Below, one piece after another: positions 56,732-64,000 of a stretch of DNA of 64,000 bases. The position numbers were made by a program, and so were the translations under genes. The notes under the pieces are model-generated. The model did not search any database. It saw only the letters and a list, made by a program, of their open reading frames with translations, and was not told the DNA's origin. Every line of letters begins with the position of its first letter. The first letter of the stretch is position 1. Source of the DNA: Ruania alba (lineage in GTDB: Bacteria > Actinomycetota > Actinomycetes > Actinomycetales > Beutenbergiaceae); NCBI RefSeq assembly GCF_900105765.1, contig NZ_FNTX01000002.1, positions 1,612,001 to 1,676,000 on the forward strand. Direction: 5' to 3'.

Positions 56732-58150
56732 ATGACGAGCCAACGCACGACGGGCAGCGGGGACAACCTCGACGAGATCCGGCTGCTCGGTGTCGGTGGT
56801 GTCGGACGGCACGGAGTGCTGCCGGAAGAGCGGCGGGATGGTCAGACCTTCCTCGTCGATCTGGTGCTCGGTGTGGACACCCGCGCCGCAGCGACCTCCG
56901 ACGAGCTGACCGCGACGGTGGACTACGCAGCCGTGGCCGCGCAGGTGGTCGCCCTCATCGAGGGGGAGCCGGTCAACCTGATCGAGACCCTTGCCGCGCG
57001 TATCGCGGACTCGGCGCTCACCTACGACGGCGTCCACACCGTCGACGTGACCGTGCACAAGCCGGAGGCACCGGTCGGCGTGCCGTTCACGGACGTCCAG
57101 GTCACCATCAGACGCCCGGTCGTGGCACCAGTGCCGGCGCCCGCAGCACCGCCGGTGGACGCCGCCCCAGTTGCAGCAGCAGCCTCGTCCGCAGGGGCGA
57201 ACCCGGCTGCCGTCGCCGCGGCGGCACCAGCCCAGCCTGTGCCGGACAGCGTCGCGTCACGGCGCCCGGCCCCGGACCTCGACGCCCCGCCGGAGCAACC
57301 GGTGCCCGTGGTGCTGGCGCTCGGTGGCAATGTCGGCGATGTCCGCGGCACCTTGCGCAGCGCGGTCGCCGATCTGCAGGACGCTGACGGACTGACCGTC
57401 GAGGAGATCTCACCGCTGGCGCGCACGGCCGCGGTCCTGCAGCCTGACGCCGTGGCCCAGCCGGACTACCTGAACGCCGTGGTGCTGGCCACCACCACGC
57501 TCGCCCCGCGCGAGCTGCTCGCGCTCACCCAGGACCTGGAGAACACCTATGGTCGCCGGCGCGAGGAGCGGTGGGGCGAGCGCACGCTGGACGTGGACAT
57601 CGTCGTGTTCGGTGGGGTCACCTCGACCGACCCGGAGCTGACGCTGCCGCACCCCCGCGCGAACGAGCGCGCTTTCGTCCTCGTGCCATGGGCTCAGGCA
57701 GACCCGGACGCCTTCCTGCCCGGACTCGGCGGCGGACCGGTCGCCACCCTGGCCGAGACTGCACCGGATCGTTCCGGAGTGCGCTGGCTGGCATTGGACT
57801 GGCTCGAGGAGCCCAGCTCAGCGGCCCGCGCCCCGGTAGCGCCGGTGCCGCAGGCTGCGGCGGAGATGCCCTCCGACGTGCCCGCGGCTGAGCCGGAGCC
57901 GGCCCATGAGCAGGAGGAGGCCGACGAATCGGCGCTGGATCCCGCGTGGGACGAGCCCTCCGCTGAGGATCTCGGCGATCTTGAGCTGCTCGCGCGCGGG
58001 GACAAGGAGGAACCGCAGGCGCAACCGCAGCACGAGGAACCCGCGCAGCAGGACGAGCCTGCGTCCGATGCCCTCGGGTGGGTGCCGGAGAAGCCGGTCG
58101 AAGCGCCACCTCTCGCGCCTCGTTGGCAGCCGCTGCGCCGGGACGACTGA
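56732..58150 (+). CDS. folBK: Fused dihydroneopterin aldolase / HPPK with acidic tail
   Basis: One polypeptide of about 472 residues holds two successive folate enzymes. FolB (residues ~12-125) contains EIRLLGVGGVGRHGVLPEER and VTVHKPEAPVGVPFTDVQV. A Pro/Ala linker follows (~130-188). FolK (~190-330) contains VVLALGGNVGDVRGTL, RWGERTLDVDIVVFGG and LPHPRANERAFVLVP. The last ~140 residues are acidic and unmatched (EQEEADESALDPAWDEPSAE). ATG 56732 has AAAGGG upstream; ATGs at 56696 and 56708 are alternatives. Fusion would channel dihydroneopterin to its pyrophosphorylated product. Confidence 0.93.
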   Translation: MTSQRTTGSGDNLDEIRLLGVGGVGRHGVLPEERRDGQTFLVDLVLGVDTRAAATSDELTATVDYAAVAAQVVALIEGEPVNLIETLAARIADSALTYDGVHTVDVTVHKPEAPVGVPFTDVQVTIRRPVVAPVPAPAAPPVDAAPVAAAASSAGANPAAVAAAAPAQPVPDSVASRRPAPDLDAPPEQPVPVVLALGGNVGDVRGTLRSAVADLQDADGLTVEEISPLARTAAVLQPDAVAQPDYLNAVVLATTTLAPRELLALTQDLENTYGRRREERWGERTLDVDIVVFGGVTSTDPELTLPHPRANERAFVLVPWAQADPDAFLPGLGGGPVATLAETAPDRSGVRWLALDWLEEPSSAARAPVAPVPQAAAEMPSDVPAAEPEPAHEQEEADESALDPAWDEPSAEDLGDLELLARGDKEEPQAQPQHEEPAQQDEPASDALGWVPEKPVEAPPLAPRWQPLRRDD

Positions 58151-58152
58151 GA

Positions 58153-58629
58153 GTGATCACCCGGCTGGGCTGGCCCACGCTCGGCGCGATCGTGGTGGTC
58201 AGCGGAACGATCGCTGTGGTGGCGCTGCGTTGGTGGACCACCCGGGGCAACGTGGCGCCGACCGTGCCGATCCTGCTCGCGGGGGTGCTCGCAGCGCTGG
58301 CCGCACTGGTGCTGGTACTTGGGCTGCGCGTGCGCCGGGCCGTGAGCTCGGGACATCTGGACGACCCCGTCGGTGCCTCCCGGGTACTGGCGCTGGGGCA
58401 GGCCGCCTCGATCACTGCAGCGATCCACCTCGGCTACCTGGGTGCGCAGGCCGCGATCGCAGCAGGCAACCTGCAGGCCCCTGATCCACGAGAGCAGCTG
58501 ATCCGCGTGCTGGTGGCGGTGCTCGCCGCCGGGGCGCTGCTGGTTGCCGGGATGATCACGCAATGGTGCTGCCAGGTCCCCGAGGACGATGACGACGACG
58601 ACCCACCTGGCGGTACGGTCCCTGGCTGA
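58153..58629 (+). CDS. DUF3180 family membrane protein
   Basis: The protein of about 158 residues starts at GTG 58153, two bases after the folB-folK stop. It has about four hydrophobic helices: PTLGAIVVVSGTIAVVALRW, TVPILLAGVLAALAALVLVL, a central QAASITAAIHLGYLGAQAAI, and VLVAVLAAGALLVAGMITQW. It closes with an acidic tail (EDDDDDDP). The DUF3180 family occurs in the same position after folK in many actinobacteria. Its function is not known. Confidence 0.85.
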   Translation: MITRLGWPTLGAIVVVSGTIAVVALRWWTTRGNVAPTVPILLAGVLAALAALVLVLGLRVRRAVSSGHLDDPVGASRVLALGQAASITAAIHLGYLGAQAAIAAGNLQAPDPREQLIRVLVAVLAAGALLVAGMITQWCCQVPEDDDDDDPPGGTVPG

Positions 58630-58646
58630 GGGTCCACAATGGAGCC

Positions 58647-59135
58647 ATGAACCACGCAACCCCGTTCGACGTCGAGGGCGTCACCTGGCAGCAGGTCTCG
58701 GCCAAGCTGATCCCGGTACGCCAGATCGCCACCGCGATCTTCCTCGGCCTGCCCTTCCTGGCTGCGGCGGCAGTGGCGATCTTCACGCACGCTGTGGTGT
58801 GGGTCGCTCCCGGCGTGCTCGGGCTCCTGCTCGTGTGGGTGCTGTGGCTGGTTCCTCGCCAGGTACGAGCCATCGGGTACGCCGAGATGGAGGATGAGCT
58901 GCTGATCCGCAAGGGGGTGCTGTTCCGCTCCCTCGTGGTGGTGCCCTACGGCCGGATGCAGTATGTCGATGTCGCCGCCGGCCCGATCGCCCGCTCGATG
59001 GGGATCGCGCAGGTGCAGCTGCACACCGCCTCCGCGCAGTCGGACGCCTCGATACCTGGACTTCCCGAGGCTGAAGCAACGCGCTTGCGCGACCAGCTCT
59101 CGGCACGGGGCGAGGCCAAGCTGGCCGGACTGTGA
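58647..59135 (+). CDS. PH-domain (YdbS-like) membrane protein
   Basis: The 162-residue protein has two membrane helices (IATAIFLGLPFLAAAAVAIF and VWVAPGVLGLLLVWVLWLVP) followed by a bacterial PH domain 2 (YAEMEDELLIRKGVLFRSLV, then VPYGRMQYVDVAAGPIARSM). This is the YdbS pattern. Its stop overlaps the start of the next gene (a YdbT-like protein) by four bases. Bacillus YdbS/YdbT pairs have been linked to bacteriocin resistance and envelope function; the role here is not proven. Confidence 0.88.
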   Translation: MNHATPFDVEGVTWQQVSAKLIPVRQIATAIFLGLPFLAAAAVAIFTHAVVWVAPGVLGLLLVWVLWLVPRQVRAIGYAEMEDELLIRKGVLFRSLVVVPYGRMQYVDVAAGPIARSMGIAQVQLHTASAQSDASIPGLPEAEATRLRDQLSARGEAKLAGL

Positions 59136-60673
59136 CGGACCCGACCGTGACGGCGCATGACGAGGACCAGGTGCAGTGGCACCGGCTGCACAAGATCACC
59201 CCACTGCTGAATGCGTGGAAAGTGGCTGCCGGTCTGTTCGCCGTCTTCGTGTGGCAGTCCTACGACAATCTCCGCGACATCGACCTCCCGATGGCCACGT
59301 TGCTCCTCATCCTGGCCGGGGTGATCGTGCTGGGCGCGCTGCTCGGGCTCGGCTTGTCCGCGCTCGCGTGGTCGCGTACCAAGTACGGCATCTCGGACGA
59401 GAGCGTGTTCCTGCACTCGGGTGTGCTGTTCCGCCAGCAACGGCACGTACGCCTCGACCGGCTGCAGACGGTGGACGTGACCCAGCCCCTGCTCGCCCGG
59501 TTGGCCGGCTTCGCAGCCCTGAAGATCGAGAGCGCGGGCGGTGCGGGCTCCAACCTCACCTTGGCCTACCTGAAGGAAGACGACGCGCAGCAGCTGCGCA
59601 ACGCCCTCCTTGCTCGTGCGGCCGGGGTACGGCCAGGAGCGTCGGCCGCTGCCTCGGCTACACCCGGGGCGCCGGAGCAGACCTCCGGAGCTGGACCTGC
59701 CGCGATCCCCGAAGCGCCTGAGCAGCACGTGTTCACTCTCACGGCGGGACGGTTGATCGGTTCCCTCGCGCTCTCCGGTGGGATCGTCGGGATCCTCGTC
59801 CTCACGGCAGGGCTGGTGACCCTGGCGATCAAATCCGGCAATGTCGGTTCGGTCTTCGCCATGGGTGCACCGCTGCTGGGTGGCGCCGCCTACTTCTGGG
59901 GTCGGTTCGCCGGCGAGTTCAACTTCCGGGTGGCCACCTCTCCGGACGGGATTCGCGTGCGGCAAGGCCTGCTGGAGACCAAGGCCCGCACGGTGCCGCC
60001 CGGGCGCGTGCAGGCGGTGCGCCTGGCGCAGTCGCCGCTGTGGCGGTTCAAGGGATGGTGGCGCATCACCGTCAACATCGCCGGATACGGGCAGGAGGAG
60101 ACCACCGGGACCGTGCTGTACCCCGTGGCCACCGAGTCCGAGGCGGCCTACCTGCTCTCCCTGGTGCACCGTGACTTCGGCGATCCGCGTCCGTTGGAGG
60201 TGCTGCACGCCGGCCTGGCAGGTTCGGGCACGGACGAAGGCTTCGAGCACACGCCCCGGCGCGCCCGCTGGTTGGACCCACTCACCTGGCGGAACACCGG
60301 TGTGCGTCTCACCGAGACGGCGATCTTGCTGCGCAGCGGGCGGTTCTGGCGCACTCTGACGTTGGTGCCGCACGAACGGGTGCAGTCCGTCGGGATGGAG
60401 CAGGGTCCGATCGAGCGCCGCCTGAACCTGCTCAGCCTGGCGGTGCACTCCACCCCTGGCCAGATCGTCCCCCGCGTGCACCACCAGGACGCCGACACCA
60501 TGTCGGATCTGCTCGCCCAGCTGACCGAGCGAGCCCGTCAAGCACGGCAGAACGCCGGTCCGGAGCGCTGGATGGCCGGGCGGGCAGCGGACGCAGCCCC
60601 GGACCCGCGCCCAGCATTCGCCGGTGTGCTCCCTGCCTCGCCGCGGCTACCGGACGCCAGCGACGAGACCTGA
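59132..60673 (+). CDS. PH-domain (YdbT-like) membrane protein with several PH domains
   Basis: The 513-residue partner of the preceding gene has membrane helices near the N-terminus (ATLLLILAGVIVLGALLGLG) and in the middle (GSLALSGGIVGILVLTAGLV). At least three bPH2-type repeats follow: SDESVFLHSGVLFRQQRHVR, ATSPDGIRVRQGLLETKART and TETAILLRSGRFWRTLTLVP. Each shows the Val-X-Pro-X-X-Arg-Val/Leu-Gln signature (for example HVRLDRLQTVD, PPGRVQAVR, PHERVQSVGMEQG). It starts at GTG 59132, coupled to the YdbS-like gene. Confidence 0.88.
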   Translation: MTDPTVTAHDEDQVQWHRLHKITPLLNAWKVAAGLFAVFVWQSYDNLRDIDLPMATLLLILAGVIVLGALLGLGLSALAWSRTKYGISDESVFLHSGVLFRQQRHVRLDRLQTVDVTQPLLARLAGFAALKIESAGGAGSNLTLAYLKEDDAQQLRNALLARAAGVRPGASAAASATPGAPEQTSGAGPAAIPEAPEQHVFTLTAGRLIGSLALSGGIVGILVLTAGLVTLAIKSGNVGSVFAMGAPLLGGAAYFWGRFAGEFNFRVATSPDGIRVRQGLLETKARTVPPGRVQAVRLAQSPLWRFKGWWRITVNIAGYGQEETTGTVLYPVATESEAAYLLSLVHRDFGDPRPLEVLHAGLAGSGTDEGFEHTPRRARWLDPLTWRNTGVRLTETAILLRSGRFWRTLTLVPHERVQSVGMEQGPIERRLNLLSLAVHSTPGQIVPRVHHQDADTMSDLLAQLTERARQARQNAGPERWMAGRAADAAPDPRPAFAGVLPASPRLPDASDET

Positions 60674-60713
60674 GGGACCGAGGCACGCCTCGACTGCTGG
60701 AAGAATGCCTCGC

Positions 60714-62534
60714 GTGAGTTCACGTCCAGGCCGGCTCGGAGTCGGCGTCGTCGGCGCGGGGCGCGTCGGTGCCGTGCTGGCCAGCGCACTGCGCGCGGCT
60801 GGGCACGCCGTCGTCGGAGCCAGCGGTTCGTCGGAGGAGTCCAAGGACCGGATCGATGCGCTGCTGCCGCACGTGCCCGTGCTCGATGTGCGCGACGTCG
60901 TCGAACGGAGCGAGCTGGTGCTGCTCACCGTGCCCGACGACGTCCTCGCCGACCTGGTCTCGGGCCTCGCCCGGCTCGGTGCCTTCCAGCCCGGCCAGCT
61001 TCTCGTCCATACGGCTGGCCGATACGGGGTCGACGTGCTCGCCCCCGCCCGGGCGGCCGGGGCGATCCCGCTCGCCGTCCACCCGGCCATGACGTTCACG
61101 GGAACCAGCGTGGACCTGGGGCGCCTGGAAGGGGCGCCGTTCGCCGTCACCGCCGACGCCCCCGTGCTTCCGATCGCACAAGCGCTGGTGGTGGAGATCG
61201 GCGGCGAGCCCGTGGTGCTGGACGAGAGCGCCCGGCCCCTGTACCACGCCGCGCTGGCGCACGGCGCGAATCACCTCGTCACACTCACTGCCCAGGCGAC
61301 CCGGGTGCTGGCCGCCGCGGGTGTTCCGGAGGGGGGCACGCTGCTGCGGCCGCTGCTGTCCGCTGCCCTGGACGGCGCACTCCGTGGCGGTGAGTCCACG
61401 CTCACCGGTCCGATCGTGCGGGGGGACTCCGGGACGGTCGCCGGTCACCTGGCAGCACTGGTCACCCTGGCCGCGCAGGAGCCGAGCCTGGTAGATGTGC
61501 CCGAGACCTACACCGGGCTCGCCCGGGCCACCGTGCAGCGCTGCCTGGCGACCAGGCGGATTACCGAGACCACCGCCGGCCGGCTCCTGGATGCCCTCGA
61601 ACCTGCCTCGAGGACGGCCACGCAAGCAGCCGCGGAGGGCGCACCGGAGACGGTCGCCGGACCCGAGGTCGTGCACACCGTGGCCGAGCTCCGGCAACGG
61701 CGGGAATCGTGGACGGAACCGGTCGCCGTCGTGATGACGATGGGTGCCCTGCACGAGGGGCACCTGGCGCTCGTGCGCCATGCCCGCACCGTGGCGCCGA
61801 AGGTCCTGGTGACCATCTTCGTGAACCCGCTGCAGTTCGGAGCGGACGAGGATCTCGACGCCTACCCGCGCACGCTCGAGACCGACGTGGCTGCGCTCGC
61901 TGAGGAGGGAGTGGACCTGGTGTTCGCCCCCTCGGTGGCCGAGATGTACCCCGACGGCGATCCGCAGGTGACGGTGACCTCCGGCCGGATGGGACAGGTG
62001 CTGGAGGGGGCGGCCCGGCCGAGCCACTTCGACGGGATGCTCACCGTGGTGAGCAAGCTCCTGCACCTCACCCGCGCCGACGTGTCGGTCTTCGGGCAGA
62101 AGGACGCCCAGCAGCTGGCGCTGGTGCGCCGCCTGGTGGCCGATCAGAACATCGGCGTGCGGATCGAAGGCGTCCCGATCGTGCGCGAGCCGGACGGGCT
62201 GGCGATGTCGAGCCGTAACGTCTACCTCGACGAGCGGGAACGGGCCGCGGCTCTCGTGCTGTCCCGGGCGATCCGGGCGGGGGCGAGCGAGGCTGCCGAC
62301 GGCGGTAGCGTGGGCGACGTGCTGGCCGCCGCGCACCAGGAGCTGGATGGTCGCCACGCGTGCGTTCAGCCCGCCTATCTGGAGGTCGTGGACGAACGCA
62401 CGATGGAACCTCTGGCGCCGGACAGCATGGATCGGCAGACCCCCGCGGTGCTGGTGGTCGCGGCCAGAGTGGGGAATACCCGGCTGCTCGACAACGCTGT
62501 GCTCGTGTGGCCACCGCAGGGAGAAGCATCATGA
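60714..62534 (+). CDS. panC: DUF2520 Rossmann oxidoreductase fused to pantothenate synthetase
   Basis: The product of about 606 residues has two parts. Residues ~1-310 form a Rossmann/DUF2520 unit ([40 protein letters not shown], and a helical half with [18 protein letters not shown]) resembling F420/NADP reductases and the PanG-type ketopantoate reductases. Residues ~315-606 are PanC, which joins pantoate and beta-alanine: [54 protein letters not shown] and [17 protein letters not shown] 60714 has GGAAGA nine bases upstream. It is coupled to panD by an ATGA overlap. Confidence 0.93.
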   Translation: MSSRPGRLGVGVVGAGRVGAVLASALRAAGHAVVGASGSSEESKDRIDALLPHVPVLDVRDVVERSELVLLTVPDDVLADLVSGLARLGAFQPGQLLVHTAGRYGVDVLAPARAAGAIPLAVHPAMTFTGTSVDLGRLEGAPFAVTADAPVLPIAQALVVEIGGEPVVLDESARPLYHAALAHGANHLVTLTAQATRVLAAAGVPEGGTLLRPLLSAALDGALRGGESTLTGPIVRGDSGTVAGHLAALVTLAAQEPSLVDVPETYTGLARATVQRCLATRRITETTAGRLLDALEPASRTATQAAAEGAPETVAGPEVVHTVAELRQRRESWTEPVAVVMTMGALHEGHLALVRHARTVAPKVLVTIFVNPLQFGADEDLDAYPRTLETDVAALAEEGVDLVFAPSVAEMYPDGDPQVTVTSGRMGQVLEGAARPSHFDGMLTVVSKLLHLTRADVSVFGQKDAQQLALVRRLVADQNIGVRIEGVPIVREPDGLAMSSRNVYLDERERAAALVLSRAIRAGASEAADGGSVGDVLAAAHQELDGRHACVQPAYLEVVDERTMEPLAPDSMDRQTPAVLVVAARVGNTRLLDNAVLVWPPQGEAS

Positions 62535-62962
62535 CCGGACTACTGCGACCGATGATGGTGGGCAAGATCCACCGCGCGACCGTGACGCAGGCCGATCTGA
62601 ACTACGTCGGCTCGATCACGATCGACGCCGACCTACTCGATGCTGCCGACCTGCCCGAGGGGCAGCAGGTGGACGTGGTGGACATCACCAATGGTGCGCG
62701 CCTGACCACCTACGTGATCGCGGGGGAGCGGGGCGCCGGGCAGATCTGCATCAACGGAGCCGCCGCACACCTGGTGCACCCGGGCGACCTGGTGATCATC
62801 ATCGCCTACGGATTGCTCCCTGACGCCGAAGCACGCACCTACGAGCCGCAGGTGGTGCACGTGGACGCGCAGAACAGGATCGCTGCGCTCGGGCACGACC
62901 CCGGCGAGGTCGGACCAGGGAGCGGTCTGGCGTCGGCGGCAGTGCCCTGGCACTCCACGTGA
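62531..62962 (+). CDS. panD: Aspartate 1-decarboxylase proenzyme
   Basis: PanD makes beta-alanine from aspartate for pantothenate synthesis. The 143-residue proenzyme begins [20 protein letters not shown]. It contains the self-cleavage Gly-Ser in [14 protein letters not shown], which generates the pyruvoyl cofactor, and the conserved [20 protein letters not shown] and [19 protein letters not shown]. Its start overlaps the panC stop. The C-terminus is about 20 residues longer than many homologues. Confidence 0.95.
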   Translation: MTGLLRPMMVGKIHRATVTQADLNYVGSITIDADLLDAADLPEGQQVDVVDITNGARLTTYVIAGERGAGQICINGAAAHLVHPGDLVIIIAYGLLPDAEARTYEPQVVHVDAQNRIAALGHDPGEVGPGSGLASAAVPWHST

Positions 62963-63008
62963 GTCACCTCACCATCGCCGGTGGTCGGGTGATCGTTACG
63001 ATGAACCG

Positions 63009-64000
63009 GTGAACACCGAGAACTCCCACCAGCCCTCCGCCACGCCGGACGTCGACGTCCCCGAGCAGGTCCGGGTGCGGCTGGAGAAGCGGGCGCGCAT
63101 CCTGGCCGAGGGCGGGCAGGCGTACCCGGTCGAGGTGCCGGTGACGCACACCGTGGCCCAGATCCGCCAGGCCTACGACGGAACACTCGAGGCAGGTGAA
63201 GAGACGCAGGACGTCGTGGGTGTGGCTGGCCGCGTGGTCTACCAGCGCAACACAGGCAAGCTCTGCTTCGCCACGTTGCAGGATGGTGAGGGTCGCACCT
63301 TGCAGGTGATGCTCTCCCAGCGCGAGGTGGGCCCGGACTCGCTCGCCGCCTTCAAGGCCGACGTCGACCTCGGCGACCACCTGTTCGCCCATGGCCGGGT
63401 GATCGTCTCCCGAACCGGAGAACTGTCCGTCTTCGCCGACTCCTGGCAGTTGGCTGCGAAGGCCATCCGACCATTGCCGGTGCTGCACAAGGAGAGTTCG
63501 GAGGAGAACCGCGTCCGTCGTCGGCACGTGGACCTCATCGCTCGGCCAGGCGCGCGACAGATGGTGCGTACTCGTGCCGCCGTCATGCGATCCCTCCGGG
63601 AGTCCTTCTACCGGCGGGACTTCCTCGAGATCGAGACCCCGATGTTGCAGACGATGCACGGTGGCGCTGCAGCGCGCCCGTTCGTGACGCACATGAATGC
63701 GTTCGACATCGATCTCTATCTCCGGATTGCGCCGGAGCTGTTCCTCAAGCGTGCCGTGGTCGGCGGCGTCGAGCGGGTATTCGAGATCAATCGCAACTTC
63801 CGGAACGAGGGCGCAGATTCTTCGCACTCTCCGGAGTTCGCGATGCTCGAGGCGTACGAGGCCTACGGTGATTACAACACGATGGCTGCACTGACTCGGG
63901 ACCTGGTCGTCACCGCCGCGGAAGAGGCTCTCGGGACGACGGTGATCACCCTTCCCGACGGCACTGAGTACGATCTCGGGGCGCCGTGGACCGATATCCA
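63009..64000 (+). CDS. lysS: Lysyl-tRNA synthetase, N-terminal part (3' end outside window)
   Basis: The gene begins at GTG 63009 and is still open at the window end, giving about 330 residues. It is a class II LysRS: the OB-fold anticodon domain ([20 protein letters not shown], then [13 protein letters not shown]), [17 protein letters not shown], motif 1 around [40 protein letters not shown] and motif 2 [20 protein letters not shown]. It charges tRNA-Lys with lysine. It follows panD by 46 bases. Confidence 0.95.
   Translation, partial: MNTENSHQPSATPDVDVPEQVRVRLEKRARILAEGGQAYPVEVPVTHTVAQIRQAYDGTLEAGEETQDVVGVAGRVVYQRNTGKLCFATLQDGEGRTLQVMLSQREVGPDSLAAFKADVDLGDHLFAHGRVIVSRTGELSVFADSWQLAAKAIRPLPVLHKESSEENRVRRRHVDLIARPGARQMVRTRAAVMRSLRESFYRRDFLEIETPMLQTMHGGAAARPFVTHMNAFDIDLYLRIAPELFLKRAVVGGVERVFEINRNFRNEGADSSHSPEFAMLEAYEAYGDYNTMAALTRDLVVTAAEEALGTTVITLPDGTEYDLGAPWTDI

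Overview
High-GC DNA, frequent GTG starts, GTGA/ATGA start-stop overlaps and the gene order hpt-ftsH-folE-folP-folB/K-DUF3180-PH-PH-panC-panD-lysS point to an actinobacterium. It probably belongs to the Micrococcales (Ruania, Beutenbergia, Georgenia or Cellulomonas-like); this placement is inferred from gene content, not from a search. No phage, insertion sequence, CRISPR array, rRNA or replication origin is visible.

Layout. 1-3.7 kb: tail of a Gfo/Idh/MocA oxidoreductase, a DrrAB-like ABC exporter with a divergent TetR regulator, and a small lipoprotein. 3.8-7.4 kb: tmk-holB, a lipoprotein peptidase of the TAP family, and tRNA-Thr(CGT). 7.4-13.4 kb: phosphoketolase, an FAD/NAD ferredoxin-reductase-type enzyme, and an ECF sigma factor followed by a one-pass membrane protein. 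13.4-34.3 kb: an unusual locus (below). 34.3-43 kb: a GlcD-GlcF fusion oxidoreductase, a gene of unknown function, a mycothiol-isomerase-like protein and a Gfo/Idh enzyme flanked by three copies of a 58-bp palindromic repeat, then metY-metX. 43-50 kb: NlpC/P60 hydrolase, a ParB-like protein, ppa, dacB, a PPOx-like flavoprotein and a DUF222-HNH protein. 50-64 kb: zinc metalloprotease-tilS-hpt-ftsH-folate genes-PH proteins-panC-panD-lysS (lysS is cut by the window end).

The 13.4-34.3 kb locus is the most interesting part. It holds five large exported beta-propeller-like paralogues, A 16087-18522(-), B 18799-20874(+), C 20989-23490(+), D 23548-25963(-, frameshifted) and E 25974-28430(-). On one side is an operon of two Gfo/Idh dehydrogenases and an SGNH esterase. 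On the other side is a complete Opp/Dpp-type ABC importer (Tat lipoprotein binding protein with a frameshift, two permeases, one fused double ATPase). Six near-identical 14-bp palindromes (consensus TGCAAYCGGTTGCA, LacI-like) sit at promoter positions: one upstream of the Gfo/Idh-SGNH operon, two between A and B, three between E and the transporter. This makes the whole locus look like one LacI-controlled regulon. My inference is a carbohydrate (glycan or glycoside) sensing/uptake/degradation system with propeller proteins in place of recognisable glycoside hydrolases; the substrate and the propellers' activity are unknown. No regulator gene lies within the window.

The last 13 kb is housekeeping: purine salvage, tRNA-Ile lysidine synthesis, membrane proteolysis, tetrahydrofolate and pantothenate synthesis, and lysyl-tRNA charging, in tightly packed co-directional genes. 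Two domain fusions stand out there: FolB-FolK with an acidic tail, and a DUF2520 Rossmann domain fused to PanC.
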